Source of the DNA: Deltaproteobacteria bacterium | GTDB taxonomy: Bacteria > Desulfobacterota > Desulfobacteria > Desulfobacterales > JAUVVS01 | Length of the DNA: 7,310 nucleotides | Direction of reading: 5' to 3' | NCBI GenBank assembly: GCA_030604545.1 | Contig: JAUVVS010000095.1 | Location: forward strand, 1-7,310 | Part shown: piece by piece, positions 1-6,018 of the stretch | Layout: every line of letters starts with the position of its first letter | Position numbering within the stretch: position 1 is the first letter of the stretch | The notes under the pieces: model-generated | The model's database searches: none | What the model saw: the letters and a program-made list of their open reading frames with translations, nothing else | Told to the model about the DNA's origin: nothing | Translations under genes and position numbers: made by a program

Positions 1-1
1 A

Positions 2-196
2 TTTAAGACAAAAGTTGAGTTTGTTGACGTGGGCTGCCCGGCTAATATTTTGACTATTCGTTATATTATTGATGAGTCAAAGTTTTATTTAAGTCACGAC
101 AAGATAGATTATGAGACTTTTAGAAAATATTCTAATAAAAATGCTAAGAAGTACGAGAAGGATCTTGATGAGATCTCAGAAGGTAAACGTAGATAA
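2..196 (+). CDS. C-terminal end of an unrecognised protein (5' partial)
   Basis: An open frame enters from the left edge and gives 64 residues before a TAA stop. The visible part begins FKTKVEFVDVGCPANILTIR and ends in a charged Lys/Glu/Asp-rich stretch (residues about 45 to 64) that is probably helical. I do not recognise the family and assign no function. Its A+T-rich codon use resembles that of the cassette downstream, so it may belong to the same accessory region. It is separated from the next gene by about 255 non-coding bases, so it is probably not in the same operon. The frame has no stop back to the edge and the next 250 bases hold no competing gene, which is the main support for its being real. 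Confidence 0.55.
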   Translation, partial: FKTKVEFVDVGCPANILTIRYIIDESKFYLSHDKIDYETFRKYSNKNAKKYEKDLDEISEGKRR

Positions 197-279
197 ATAT
201 TGTAATGACAGTATCAATGGCCAAGGTAATCACCCACTTTTGCCATAAGAGGGTGTCTTTCCGGTGAGACTATGTAGGA

Positions 280-298
280 AATCTGGTGGAATCTGGTG
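280..298 (+). repeat. Tandem direct repeat AATCTGGTG, period 10
   Basis: AATCTGGTG occurs at 280-288 and again at 290-298. The one-helical-turn spacing places both copies on the same DNA face, as in a tandem operator. The second copy also contributes G298 to the GACACC inverted-repeat arm. Two copies of a 9-mer could be chance, so function is inferred only. Confidence 0.35.
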
Positions 299-304
299 AC
301 ACCT

Positions 305-333
305 TACCTATTTCTGTTCGATAGAAATAAGTA
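305..333 (+). repeat. Hairpin, 11-base arms with one mismatch and a 7-base loop
   Basis: Arm TACCTATTTCT (305-315) is complementary to AGAAATAAGTA (323-333) except for one C/A mismatch, around the loop GTTCGAT. No T-tract follows directly, so it is not a standard intrinsic terminator. It sits inside a larger inverted repeat (241-247/332-338), which suggests a branched RNA structure or a protein-binding palindrome. Confidence 0.45.
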
Positions 334-341
334 TGGCATCC

Positions 342-362
342 CTGTAAAGTATCTGTAAAGTA
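342..362 (+). repeat. Tandem direct repeat CTGTAAAGTA, period 11
   Basis: CTGTAAAGTA occurs at 342-351 and 353-362, so an 11-base unit is nearly duplicated. It lies about 90 bases before the first cassette gene and just upstream of the A+T-rich stretch likely to contain the promoter. A regulator-binding site is plausible but unproven. Confidence 0.4.
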
Positions 363-451
363 GAATATATTAAGAATGATATTAGAGAATTATTCAGTTT
401 TGTACTGCTCAGTGTTATTACAATTTAAAGAATAGGTAATTAGGAAGATAA

Positions 452-2518
452 ATGCTCCAGTGTACTTTTCGACATCTTGACGGAATAGGTATAAAAAGAG
501 AGCTCAATCTATGGCAATCAGGAATTATCTCTTGGGATGATTTGGAATCGTCACAAAACAAACAGCTTCTTCTTTTTGAATCTGCTCTGGGGAAATCCTT
601 TCTTTACTATTCAAAAAAAGCATTAGAACAAGAAGATTCAGAATATTTTGCAGAAAGATTACCGAAACGAGAGTACTATAGAATTGCTCTAACATTTCCT
701 AAAGAAGTATTATTTTTAGACATTGAGACAACTGGCTTGAGTCGGTATTACGATACAATAACTATAGTGGGTTGGAGTGTAGATAATAACTATAGTGTCT
801 TAATAAAAGGAAATGACGATAGGGAATTCCGAAAGGCAATGCTTGATGCAAAAGCAATCGTTACCTTTAATGGTTCCCTTTTCGACGTTCCTTTCCTTAT
901 GCAAGAATTCCCGGATCTGAATATTCCTAAATGTCATATTGATTTGCGGTTTTTGGCAAAGAGTGTCGATTTATCGGGTGGACAAAAGAAAATAGAAAAA
1001 ATGCTTGGACTCAAAAGACCCAAAAATATAAGCGAACTACAAGGCGAAGCCGCGCCATTGCTATGGTACAGGTATCGCTGGGGTGATACAAAAGCCCTTA
1101 AACAGCTAATTTCTTATAACCATGCAGACGTAGAAGGAATGAAAACAATATTTGATCAAGTTATAGAACGCCTTCTAATAAAAAGAAAAGTGCCTTTATC
1201 TGCACGTTCAGTTCAACACTTTGCAAAAAACAAAAGTAAGATAAAATGGGCTACTTCAAAATCGTCTTATCACAAAGGAATAGCAATACGTCCCTATAGC
1301 GGAAAAGCTGGGCCAATTATTACCTTACAAGACTTAGGTCTTTCAGAAACCTGGTCTCATCTTCAAGTTGTCGGTATCGACTTAACGGGAAATGAAATTC
1401 GGCCTTCCGGATGGTGCCACTTAAACTATAATCATGCCATCACGAAACGTCTTGGTTCTGATGACGAAATAGTAGATGAAACACTCAGAACCCAACCAAA
1501 CTTGGTATCCATTGATTCACCACTCAGTCTTCCTCAAGGAAGAACCTCAGTAAGTGATGACGATCCGAATCGCGACAAGTATGGTATAATGAGAATTTGT
1601 GAAAGGATTCTCAAGAAAAGAGGAGTGAATGTCTATCCAAGTCTGATACCAAGTATGCAGGCCTTAACCGCTCGTGGTATCAAACTCGCAAATCGGTTCA
1701 GGAGCATGGGAATCCCCGTTATCGAAAGCTATCCTGGTGCCGCGCAGGATATAATGAATATACCACGAAAGAGAGCAAGTCTCGATTTGCTCTCAAAGGG
1801 CCTCGAACAGTTTGGCATTGAAGGTGATTTCACTAAATTGACCATAAGCCACGATGAGTTGGATGCAATTACTTCTGCTGTTGTCGGCCTTTTTTTCTGG
1901 AGCGGCAAATTTGAATTTCTGGGGAATGATGACGAGGAATATCTTATAATACCAGAGCTGAAAAACCAATCCAATGGTTGGACAAAGCGAAAGGTCATCG
2001 GACTAAGCGGACCCATTGCAGCGGGCAAAACAACGGCTGGAACTTTCTTAAAATCAAAAGGGTTTTCTTACGCAAGATATAGTACTGTGTTGGCAAATAT
2101 GTTACTTGAAGACGGTATAAATCCTTCTCGCCAAGAGCTTCAAAAAATAGGAATGAAGGTAAACAGAGAGAAAGGCCAAAGATGGCTTTACCGAGAACTT
2201 ATAAAAACTCTAACCAAAAACAGCGATATTGTTATTGATGGTTTGCGCTTTGCTGAAGATCACGCATTTTTAATAGAAAAATTTGGTCCTACTTTTTATC
2301 ACATACATGTTACGGCACCAAACAATGAGTGTCTCAAACGCTACATCGCAAATGGGGGTAACGAAGATGAATTCGCTGAAGCAATCATTCATCCGGTGGA
2401 GGCAAATGTTAAAAAGCTTTCGTTTCTATCTCACAGTATAATAAATAACACGAATAGAATTGAAAATTTTAGAACGGAAACAAACAAAGCTGCATCTCAA
2501 ATCAATCGAAAAGGATGA
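452..2518 (+). CDS. Fusion protein: YprB-type RNase H-like nuclease + DUF429 + P-loop NMP-kinase-like domain
   Basis: This is a 688-residue three-domain protein. Residues 1-80 resemble the usual lead-in of YprB-type proteins (TF.HL.GIG, LW..GI.SWDD, YFAERLP), which supports the ATG at 452; AGGAAG lies 4 bases upstream of it. Residues 86-240 are an RNase H-like 3'-5' exonuclease fold (RNase_H_2 type) with acidic positions D90 and E92 (LDIETTGL), N140/D145 (FNGSLFD), D164 and N223/D226, so it looks catalytically intact. Residues 305-490 match DUF429, a predicted RNase H-fold family: GIDLTG with D310, IDSPLSLPQG with D355, E425 in ESYPG, and DELDA with D468 and D471. Residues 513-675 are a kinase with Walker A GPIAAGKTT (520-528) and VIDGLR (594-599), resembling dNMP-kinase or archaeal UPF0200-type kinases. 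No signal peptide or membrane helix is seen, so it is likely cytosolic. The domain calls rest on motifs; substrates are unknown. The fusion of two nuclease-like folds to a nucleotide kinase is unfamiliar to me. Confidence 0.85.
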   Translation: MLQCTFRHLDGIGIKRELNLWQSGIISWDDLESSQNKQLLLFESALGKSFLYYSKKALEQEDSEYFAERLPKREYYRIALTFPKEVLFLDIETTGLSRYYDTITIVGWSVDNNYSVLIKGNDDREFRKAMLDAKAIVTFNGSLFDVPFLMQEFPDLNIPKCHIDLRFLAKSVDLSGGQKKIEKMLGLKRPKNISELQGEAAPLLWYRYRWGDTKALKQLISYNHADVEGMKTIFDQVIERLLIKRKVPLSARSVQHFAKNKSKIKWATSKSSYHKGIAIRPYSGKAGPIITLQDLGLSETWSHLQVVGIDLTGNEIRPSGWCHLNYNHAITKRLGSDDEIVDETLRTQPNLVSIDSPLSLPQGRTSVSDDDPNRDKYGIMRICERILKKRGVNVYPSLIPSMQALTARGIKLANRFRSMGIPVIESYPGAAQDIMNIPRKRASLDLLSKGLEQFGIEGDFTKLTISHDELDAITSAVVGLFFWSGKFEFLGNDDEEYLIIPELKNQSNGWTKRKVIGLSGPIAAGKTTAGTFLKSKGFSYARYSTVLANMLLEDGINPSRQELQKIGMKVNREKGQRWLYRELIKTLTKNSDIVIDGLRFAEDHAFLIEKFGPTFYHIHVTAPNNECLKRYIANGGNEDEFAEAIIHPVEANVKKLSFLSHSIINNTNRIENFRTETNKAASQINRKG

Positions 2519-2527
2519 TTCTTTCAA

Positions 2528-3571
2528 ATGCCTGTAAGTGTAATTGTAGGAGGTCAATTTGGCGGTGAGGGCAAAGGGAAAGTAGCCCATTTCTTTGCCA
2601 AGGGAATGAATGCGAAGATAGTGGTTCGTGTCGGTGGGACAAACTCAGGTCATACTGTGATTGATTCTTCTGGAACCCCGATTGTTTTCCGGCAACTCCC
2701 AACAGCTGCAATTCTACCTGATGTTATATGCGTAATAGGTGCTGGAAGCTATGTGAGCCCTGACATCCTACTCGAAGAAGTTTCACGTATAAACTTATCA
2801 AAGGAGCGGCTTTTCATAGATCCGAACGCAACGATCATAACTGATGACGACAAAAACAAAGAAGAAGCAAGTTTTCTCAAGGAAACCATCGGCTCAACAC
2901 AGAGTGGCACCGGCGCAGCGTTATTAAAACGCATCAGCCGCGTATCATCAGATTGCTTGGCAAGAAATGACGATCGATTGAAATCATTTATAAAACCGAC
3001 AGCGTCATTCTTACGCGACCATATATCTAAAGGTACAAGAATCATAATAGAGGGTACTCAGGGATTTGGTCTTTCTCTGTTGCATTCTGACTGCTACCCG
3101 TACGTAACAAGCAGAGACACTTCTGCCGCATCCTTTGTCTCTGAAGCGGGGCTCAGCCCATTAGATGTTGACGATGTTGTGCTTGTATTGCGGGCATTTC
3201 CCATACGTGTGGGAGGGAATTCGGGTCCTCTTACAAGTGAAATTGATTGGGATACTGTAACAATAGAGTCAAACTATAAAAAACCCATTCTCGAACTTAC
3301 TTCTGTCACTAAAACAGTAAGGAGGGTTGCACGCTTTGATCCGGTGATCGTCCGCAAGTCAATTATGGTAAACAGACCTACCAGAATCGTCATGAATCAT
3401 TTAGATTATATAGATTCTAAATGTTTAGATTCGATTAGCACGCCCGATAAGGCTGTGAAATTTATCAATCAAGTCGAATCGCTGATAAAACAAAAAATTG
3501 ATTATCTTGGATTTGGGCCTGCATCGATGGTTCGGCATAAATCATCGGACAGAAAAGGAAGAAAAAAATGA
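2528..3571 (+). CDS. Short adenylosuccinate synthetase homologue, PurZ-like (catalytic Asp replaced by Gly)
   Basis: PurA-family enzymes use GTP to join aspartate to IMP; the phage PurZ branch uses dGMP instead, on the route to 2-aminoadenine. Conserved segments are GGQFGGEGKGK (8-18), GGTNSGHT with H42, IGSTQSGTGAA, EGTQGFG, YPYVTSRDTSA, RAFPIRVGG and NHLDYID. The length of 347 is close to archaeal PurA and PurZ and well short of bacterial PurA (about 430). In PurA the P-loop reads GTQWGDEGKGK, and its Asp (E. coli D13) is the catalytic base; here G13 stands in that place, as Gly or Ser does in described PurZ proteins. The aspartate-loop region is also changed: TTGRRRR of E. coli corresponds to VTKTVRR. 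It begins 9 bases after the upstream gene with AAGGA at 2511-2515, a rather long spacing, and overlaps the next start by ATGA. I infer an unusual purine (deoxy)nucleotide substrate rather than housekeeping AMP synthesis. The product would still need a lyase, probably the host PurB. Family call strong, substrate uncertain. Confidence 0.88.
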   Translation: MPVSVIVGGQFGGEGKGKVAHFFAKGMNAKIVVRVGGTNSGHTVIDSSGTPIVFRQLPTAAILPDVICVIGAGSYVSPDILLEEVSRINLSKERLFIDPNATIITDDDKNKEEASFLKETIGSTQSGTGAALLKRISRVSSDCLARNDDRLKSFIKPTASFLRDHISKGTRIIIEGTQGFGLSLLHSDCYPYVTSRDTSAASFVSEAGLSPLDVDDVVLVLRAFPIRVGGNSGPLTSEIDWDTVTIESNYKKPILELTSVTKTVRRVARFDPVIVRKSIMVNRPTRIVMNHLDYIDSKCLDSISTPDKAVKFINQVESLIKQKIDYLGFGPASMVRHKSSDRKGRKK

Positions 3572-4581
3572 TCGATCAGAAAGATGATGAGAAAAGTACC
3601 CAATTTGCCAAAACTGAAGAGGATGCAATTGCAAGATTTGGAAAGTACAAAAAAAGTGACCCATTTCCTCAAATTGCACCAGCACTTCTTAATTCTGCTG
3701 ATATATCGGACTATATTGCCAAAACAGGGATGATTTATCCTTATTACCCTGATAAACTGAAATCGGCATCCTACGAGGTGAATTTATTAGGACAAATAAC
3801 AGAATGGGACGATAAAGGCAAAAAAATAGAGCACACTCTCAAAAAGGGTGATGCTTTTACACTCAAAAAAAATTCCATAGCCTTCTTAACACCAGAATCA
3901 ACATTTCGATTGCCGGCGTACATTGCCATTCGTTTTAATCTTAAAATAACATTTGTTCAGAGAGGTCTATTATTAGGAACGGGACCGCTTGTAGATCCTG
4001 GATTTGAGGGTAAACTTTCTATTCCATTACATAATTTAACTGCAAATGATTATACCTTTGAAGGTGGTGAAGGTCTAATATGGGTAGAGTTCACTAAAAT
4101 AAGTCACTATAAAGATTGGGTGGGCAAAGACGAGGACGCATCACGTTTTGGCAGATATATAGATTTCCCCAATGAAAAAAAGTACTTAGAGCAAGAAGAT
4201 TATTTAAAAAAAGCACGAAAGGGCCAGGGAACAAATACTATTCGAAGCTCAATCCCAGAAGCTGTAGAGACAGCGGTAACTGCAGCAAAAAAAATGCGCA
4301 ATTGGAATATTGGCCTTGTCGTTGCTGCAGTTATAGGAATTGTAACTTGGATTGCAATGATGTTTTATGGAAATTGTCAGGTAATGCAACTTGTTAAAGA
4401 CTCGACAAATTTTGTTCAGCAGACAAAAAAAGATTTTATAATAGAAAAGAACCTAAAAACAAAAGAGATTGCAGACTTAAAAAAAGAAATTATATCTCTA
4501 AAAAATACGTTGAATGAAATAAAAAAACCATCCCTGAAACATCTAATTCAAAAAAAATCACCACCCCCAAAAAATAAATGA
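3568..4581 (+). CDS. dCTP deaminase/dUTPase-fold protein with transmembrane helix and coiled coil, probably not a deaminase
   Basis: Residues about 43-180 match the DCD/dUTPase fold: ASYEVNL (67-73) for the usual S.DLRLG motif, and LVDPGFEGKLSIPLHN (141-156) for the DPGF.G core with D143. Deaminase residues are missing: the Glu that follows this core in dCTP deaminases (L-E-x-x-N) aligns with P153, and the RSS.AR loop reads KITFVQ (126-131). D143 and the surrounding pattern are closer to dUTPase motif 3, so dUTPase-like binding or hydrolysis is possible. Residues 247-267 form one hydrophobic membrane helix preceded by KK.R, suggesting the DCD domain is cytosolic. Residues about 280-320 are a Lys/Glu/Leu-rich probable coiled coil, followed by a Lys/Pro tail. 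Ordinary dCTP deaminases are soluble, about 170-200 residue proteins, so this architecture points to a membrane-anchored nucleotide sensor or effector (inference). The start overlaps the upstream stop (ATGA), and AAGGAAG at 3555-3561 is a good ribosome site. Confidence 0.78.
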   Translation: MIDQKDDEKSTQFAKTEEDAIARFGKYKKSDPFPQIAPALLNSADISDYIAKTGMIYPYYPDKLKSASYEVNLLGQITEWDDKGKKIEHTLKKGDAFTLKKNSIAFLTPESTFRLPAYIAIRFNLKITFVQRGLLLGTGPLVDPGFEGKLSIPLHNLTANDYTFEGGEGLIWVEFTKISHYKDWVGKDEDASRFGRYIDFPNEKKYLEQEDYLKKARKGQGTNTIRSSIPEAVETAVTAAKKMRNWNIGLVVAAVIGIVTWIAMMFYGNCQVMQLVKDSTNFVQQTKKDFIIEKNLKTKEIADLKKEIISLKNTLNEIKKPSLKHLIQKKSPPPKNK

Positions 4582-5201
4582 TACTCCAAAGAAAAAATAA
4601 AAAGCGTGACTCACGAATAGAGGTATGTGGTGGAATAGCTTCTGGAAAAACCACTTTTGCAACTTTGCTGAAGGGGGCTGGGATAATGACGATTTACGAA
4701 AATTTCAAAAAAAATCCCTTCTGGCATGCCTTCTATCAAAATCCCGGGGACTACATTTTCGAAACCGAAATCACTTTTTTGCTTCAGCACTACCATCAAA
4801 TCCGAAAAGCACAGTTAAATAAAAAAAGTGTTATGTGTTGCGATTTCTCACTTTCCTTAGATATTGCATATGCCAAAATGGGACTTAAGGGATCCAAGCT
4901 AAAAGCTTTTTTATCTGTTTACAATGAAGTTATCAAAGAGATACAGCCACCCTGGTTATTAATTTATTTAAAATGCGAAGCAGAGGCTGAATTGGAGCGG
5001 ATTCGTAATAGAGGTAGATCGGAAGAGAATTTGATCAGTCATGAGTTTTTGGACAGCCTTAATCAGGCTATAGAAAAACAGGTTGAATATGTCGCAAAGA
5101 GTACAAAAGTTATTACCATCGATAGTGCTAAGAAAAATTTTGTTGATAATGAATCCGTAAAAAAGGAAATGATAAATATCGTTACCGAAGTGTTGAGCTA
5201 A
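4578..5201 (+). CDS. Deoxynucleoside kinase-family protein with altered substrate motifs
   Basis: The family phosphorylates deoxyribonucleosides to 5'-monophosphates for salvage. At 207 residues it has normal dAK/dGK length. Visible motifs are Walker A GGIASGKTT (18-26), E41 before NPFWHAFY (46-53), FETEITFLLQ (61-70) with Q74, DFSLSLD (89-95), a PPW.LIYL segment and the LID RIRNRGR (141-147). Two departures from the family are notable. The D/E-R-S motif reads D-F-S, so the conserved Arg, which lies at the substrate 5' end in this family, is F90. The helix position where Bacillus-type enzymes carry the base-reading Gln (F..Q) appears to be E64. D95, equivalent to the second base-contacting Asp, is kept. 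Activity may be shifted to an unusual base or reduced. The ATG overlaps the upstream TGA (ATGA) and no clear Shine-Dalgarno is present, so translation is probably coupled. It is the last cassette gene. The family call is firm; substrate is unknown. Confidence 0.82.
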   Translation: MILQRKNKKRDSRIEVCGGIASGKTTFATLLKGAGIMTIYENFKKNPFWHAFYQNPGDYIFETEITFLLQHYHQIRKAQLNKKSVMCCDFSLSLDIAYAKMGLKGSKLKAFLSVYNEVIKEIQPPWLLIYLKCEAEAELERIRNRGRSEENLISHEFLDSLNQAIEKQVEYVAKSTKVITIDSAKKNFVDNESVKKEMINIVTEVLS

Positions 5202-5230
5202 AGATTAAAACAACTATCCAGCAATCTTTA
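5199..5230 (+). terminator. Weak A/T hairpin at the end of the cassette
   Basis: TAAAGATT (5199-5206) pairs with AATCTTTA (5223-5230) around a 16-base loop and includes the kinase stop codon; T-containing sequence follows but no real U-tract. It could mark the transcript end, but its stability is poor. Confidence 0.22.
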
Positions 5231-5591
5231 TATTATTATCATTTTAAAAGTCAATCCAAGATCAATACAAAGGAAAGATCACAGATCATCAACTAATAAT
5301 CTAGAAAATCAAGTTGAGCAAAACATCTGGTAAAGAGTGAGGAGAATTTCCACGAGAATCAGAATGACTATATACTACCATGTGTGACTCTTCATTCCGG
5401 CCCATAAATTGCGGACAGGAAATCAATATCATAACCCCATAATCAATTCTTAAAATGCAGTTATCTGCTTAACATCATCACTCCGAAATCACTGAACATT
5501 TTATCAAACAGCTTGCCATGTACGTAACAAAAGATTATTGACTGGTAACTGGTGGTCATTATCTATCTGCTTTTTTCTCGATGAAAATCCA
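5231..5591. other. Gene-free spacer between the cassette and the cobalamin-controlled operon
   Basis: About 360 bases of A+T-rich sequence with stops in all frames at short intervals. I see no tRNA, CRISPR, IS end or conserved RNA in it. It contains no obvious copy of the repeats found at 241-362, so I cannot define element ends for the cassette. Confidence 0.5.
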
Positions 5592-5621
5592 TTGACATTC
5601 TTTTGATTGTATGATTATTGA
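5592..5621 (+). promoter_or_regulatory. Candidate promoter for the riboswitch transcript
   Basis: A perfect TTGACA box (5592-5597) lies just upstream of the riboswitch. The -10 is poor: TATTGA at 5616-5621 with an 18-base spacer, or TTATTG with 17. Its position fits initiation shortly before the P1 stem at 5634. Confidence 0.4.
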
Positions 5622-5633
5622 AAAAAGGTATTT

Positions 5634-5835
5634 GTCAGGTGCCCTCACGTATGGGGAGGGTGAAAAGGGAAGGTGGTGAAAGACCACCGCATTGTGGCCG
5701 ATGCTGTAATCCCTGCGTAATCTTGCCGTAAAGTTCTGGCTTGCCACAAAGTGACAGGCCGGATGAAAAGTCACTGGCTCTTAACAGGTGCCGGGAAGGC
5801 GAACGGCGAGGGGAAAGCCAGAAGACCTGCCTGAC
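5634..5835 (+). ncRNA. Cobalamin (B12) riboswitch aptamer
   Basis: This cis-acting leader RNA binds adenosylcobalamin or a related corrinoid. P1 is closed by GTCAGG (5634-5639) and CCTGAC (5830-5835). The near-invariant B12 box is AGCCAGAAGACCTGCC at 5816-5831, and GGTGCCC, AAAAGGGAA, GGTGGTGAAA, GTCACTGG and CCGGGAAGGC occur in the expected order between them. The total length of about 200 bases is normal. A strong terminator begins about 25 bases downstream, so the switch most likely acts by premature termination when corrinoid is bound. The controlled genes are the dehydrogenase and TrpD-like gene that follow. The call rests on sequence motifs; I have not folded it. Confidence 0.93.
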
Positions 5836-5860
5836 TGACATACAGGATTGGTGACGCCAT

Positions 5861-5910
5861 AAGCCGCCTGGAACACTGATGTAGTGAAGTGTTCCAAGCG
5901 GCTTTTTTTT
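5861..5910 (+). terminator. Intrinsic terminator of the cobalamin riboswitch
   Basis: Outer arms AAGCCGC (5861-5867) and GCGGCTT (5898-5904) enclose inner arms GGAACACT (5870-5877) and AGTGTTCC (5888-5895), with one mismatch between the two stem segments and a 10-base loop, followed by eight T residues (5903-5910). The position, just after the aptamer and before the dehydrogenase, makes it the expression platform. Confidence 0.92.
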
Positions 5911-5946
5911 ATGGGAAAGCGGACAGGATTTTCACCCCCTCCTTGG

Positions 5947-5968
5947 TCCTCCCCCTCAAGGGGGAGGA
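5947..5968. repeat. G/C-rich palindrome, REP/MITE-like
   Basis: TCCTCCCCC (5947-5955) is the exact reverse complement of GGGGGAGGA (5960-5968) around the loop TCAA, preceded by a second C-rich block CCCCTCC. Similar C-run/G-run palindromes are scattered between genes in several anaerobic lineages, so I take it as a dispersed intergenic repeat. It lies in the 5' UTR after the riboswitch terminator and lacks a T-tract. Confidence 0.5.
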
Positions 5969-6018
5969 GACTGTTTTAGATGTTTCTCCTTTAGACTGGG
6001 TGATTCACAGAGGTGTGT

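Larger units (their letters stand above)
197..451 (+). other. Non-coding leader with nested inverted repeats upstream of the nucleotide-enzyme cassette
   Basis: This gap has no convincing ORF. It holds nested inverted repeats: TGCCATA (241-247) with TATGGCA (332-338), GGTGTC (252-257) with GACACC (298-303), TTTCC (258-262) with GGAAA (277-281), and a hairpin at 305-333. Two tandem repeats with near-helical periodicity are also present (280-298 and 342-362). Downstream of them the sequence is very A+T-rich (TATATT at 366-371), where the cassette promoter probably lies, but I see no clean -35/-10 pair. The leader may be a structured 5' UTR, a small RNA or an operator region. I do not match it to a known RNA family. 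Confidence 0.4.

Noticed and set aside
241..362. CRISPR array or retron RNA in the leader
   Set aside because: Repeats are only 9-10 bases and two copies each, with no spacers, and no reverse transcriptase or cas gene is present.
2528..3571. Calling this gene housekeeping purA
   Set aside because: The catalytic Asp is Gly, the protein is about 80 residues shorter than bacterial PurA, and the operon contains non-housekeeping nucleotide enzymes.
3568..4581. Calling this gene dcd (functional dCTP deaminase)
   Set aside because: The catalytic Glu position is Pro and the R-S-S-x-A-R loop is absent; a membrane helix and coiled coil are added.
452..5201. Interpretation as a complete 2-aminoadenine (Z-DNA) phage genome module
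   Set aside because: No DatZ, MazZ, Z-tolerant polymerase or virion gene is present, and the DCD-transmembrane protein and nuclease fusion are not parts of that pathway as described.
5559..5841. Two overlapping minus-strand open frames of about 70 residues
   Set aside because: They are antisense to the cobalamin riboswitch, which explains the conserved sequence there; their Pro/Arg/Ser-rich translations look random.
6013..6018. GTG start six bases upstream for the dehydrogenase
   Set aside because: It would overlap the AGAGG ribosome site; the ATG at 6019 has proper spacing and the family-typical N-terminus.
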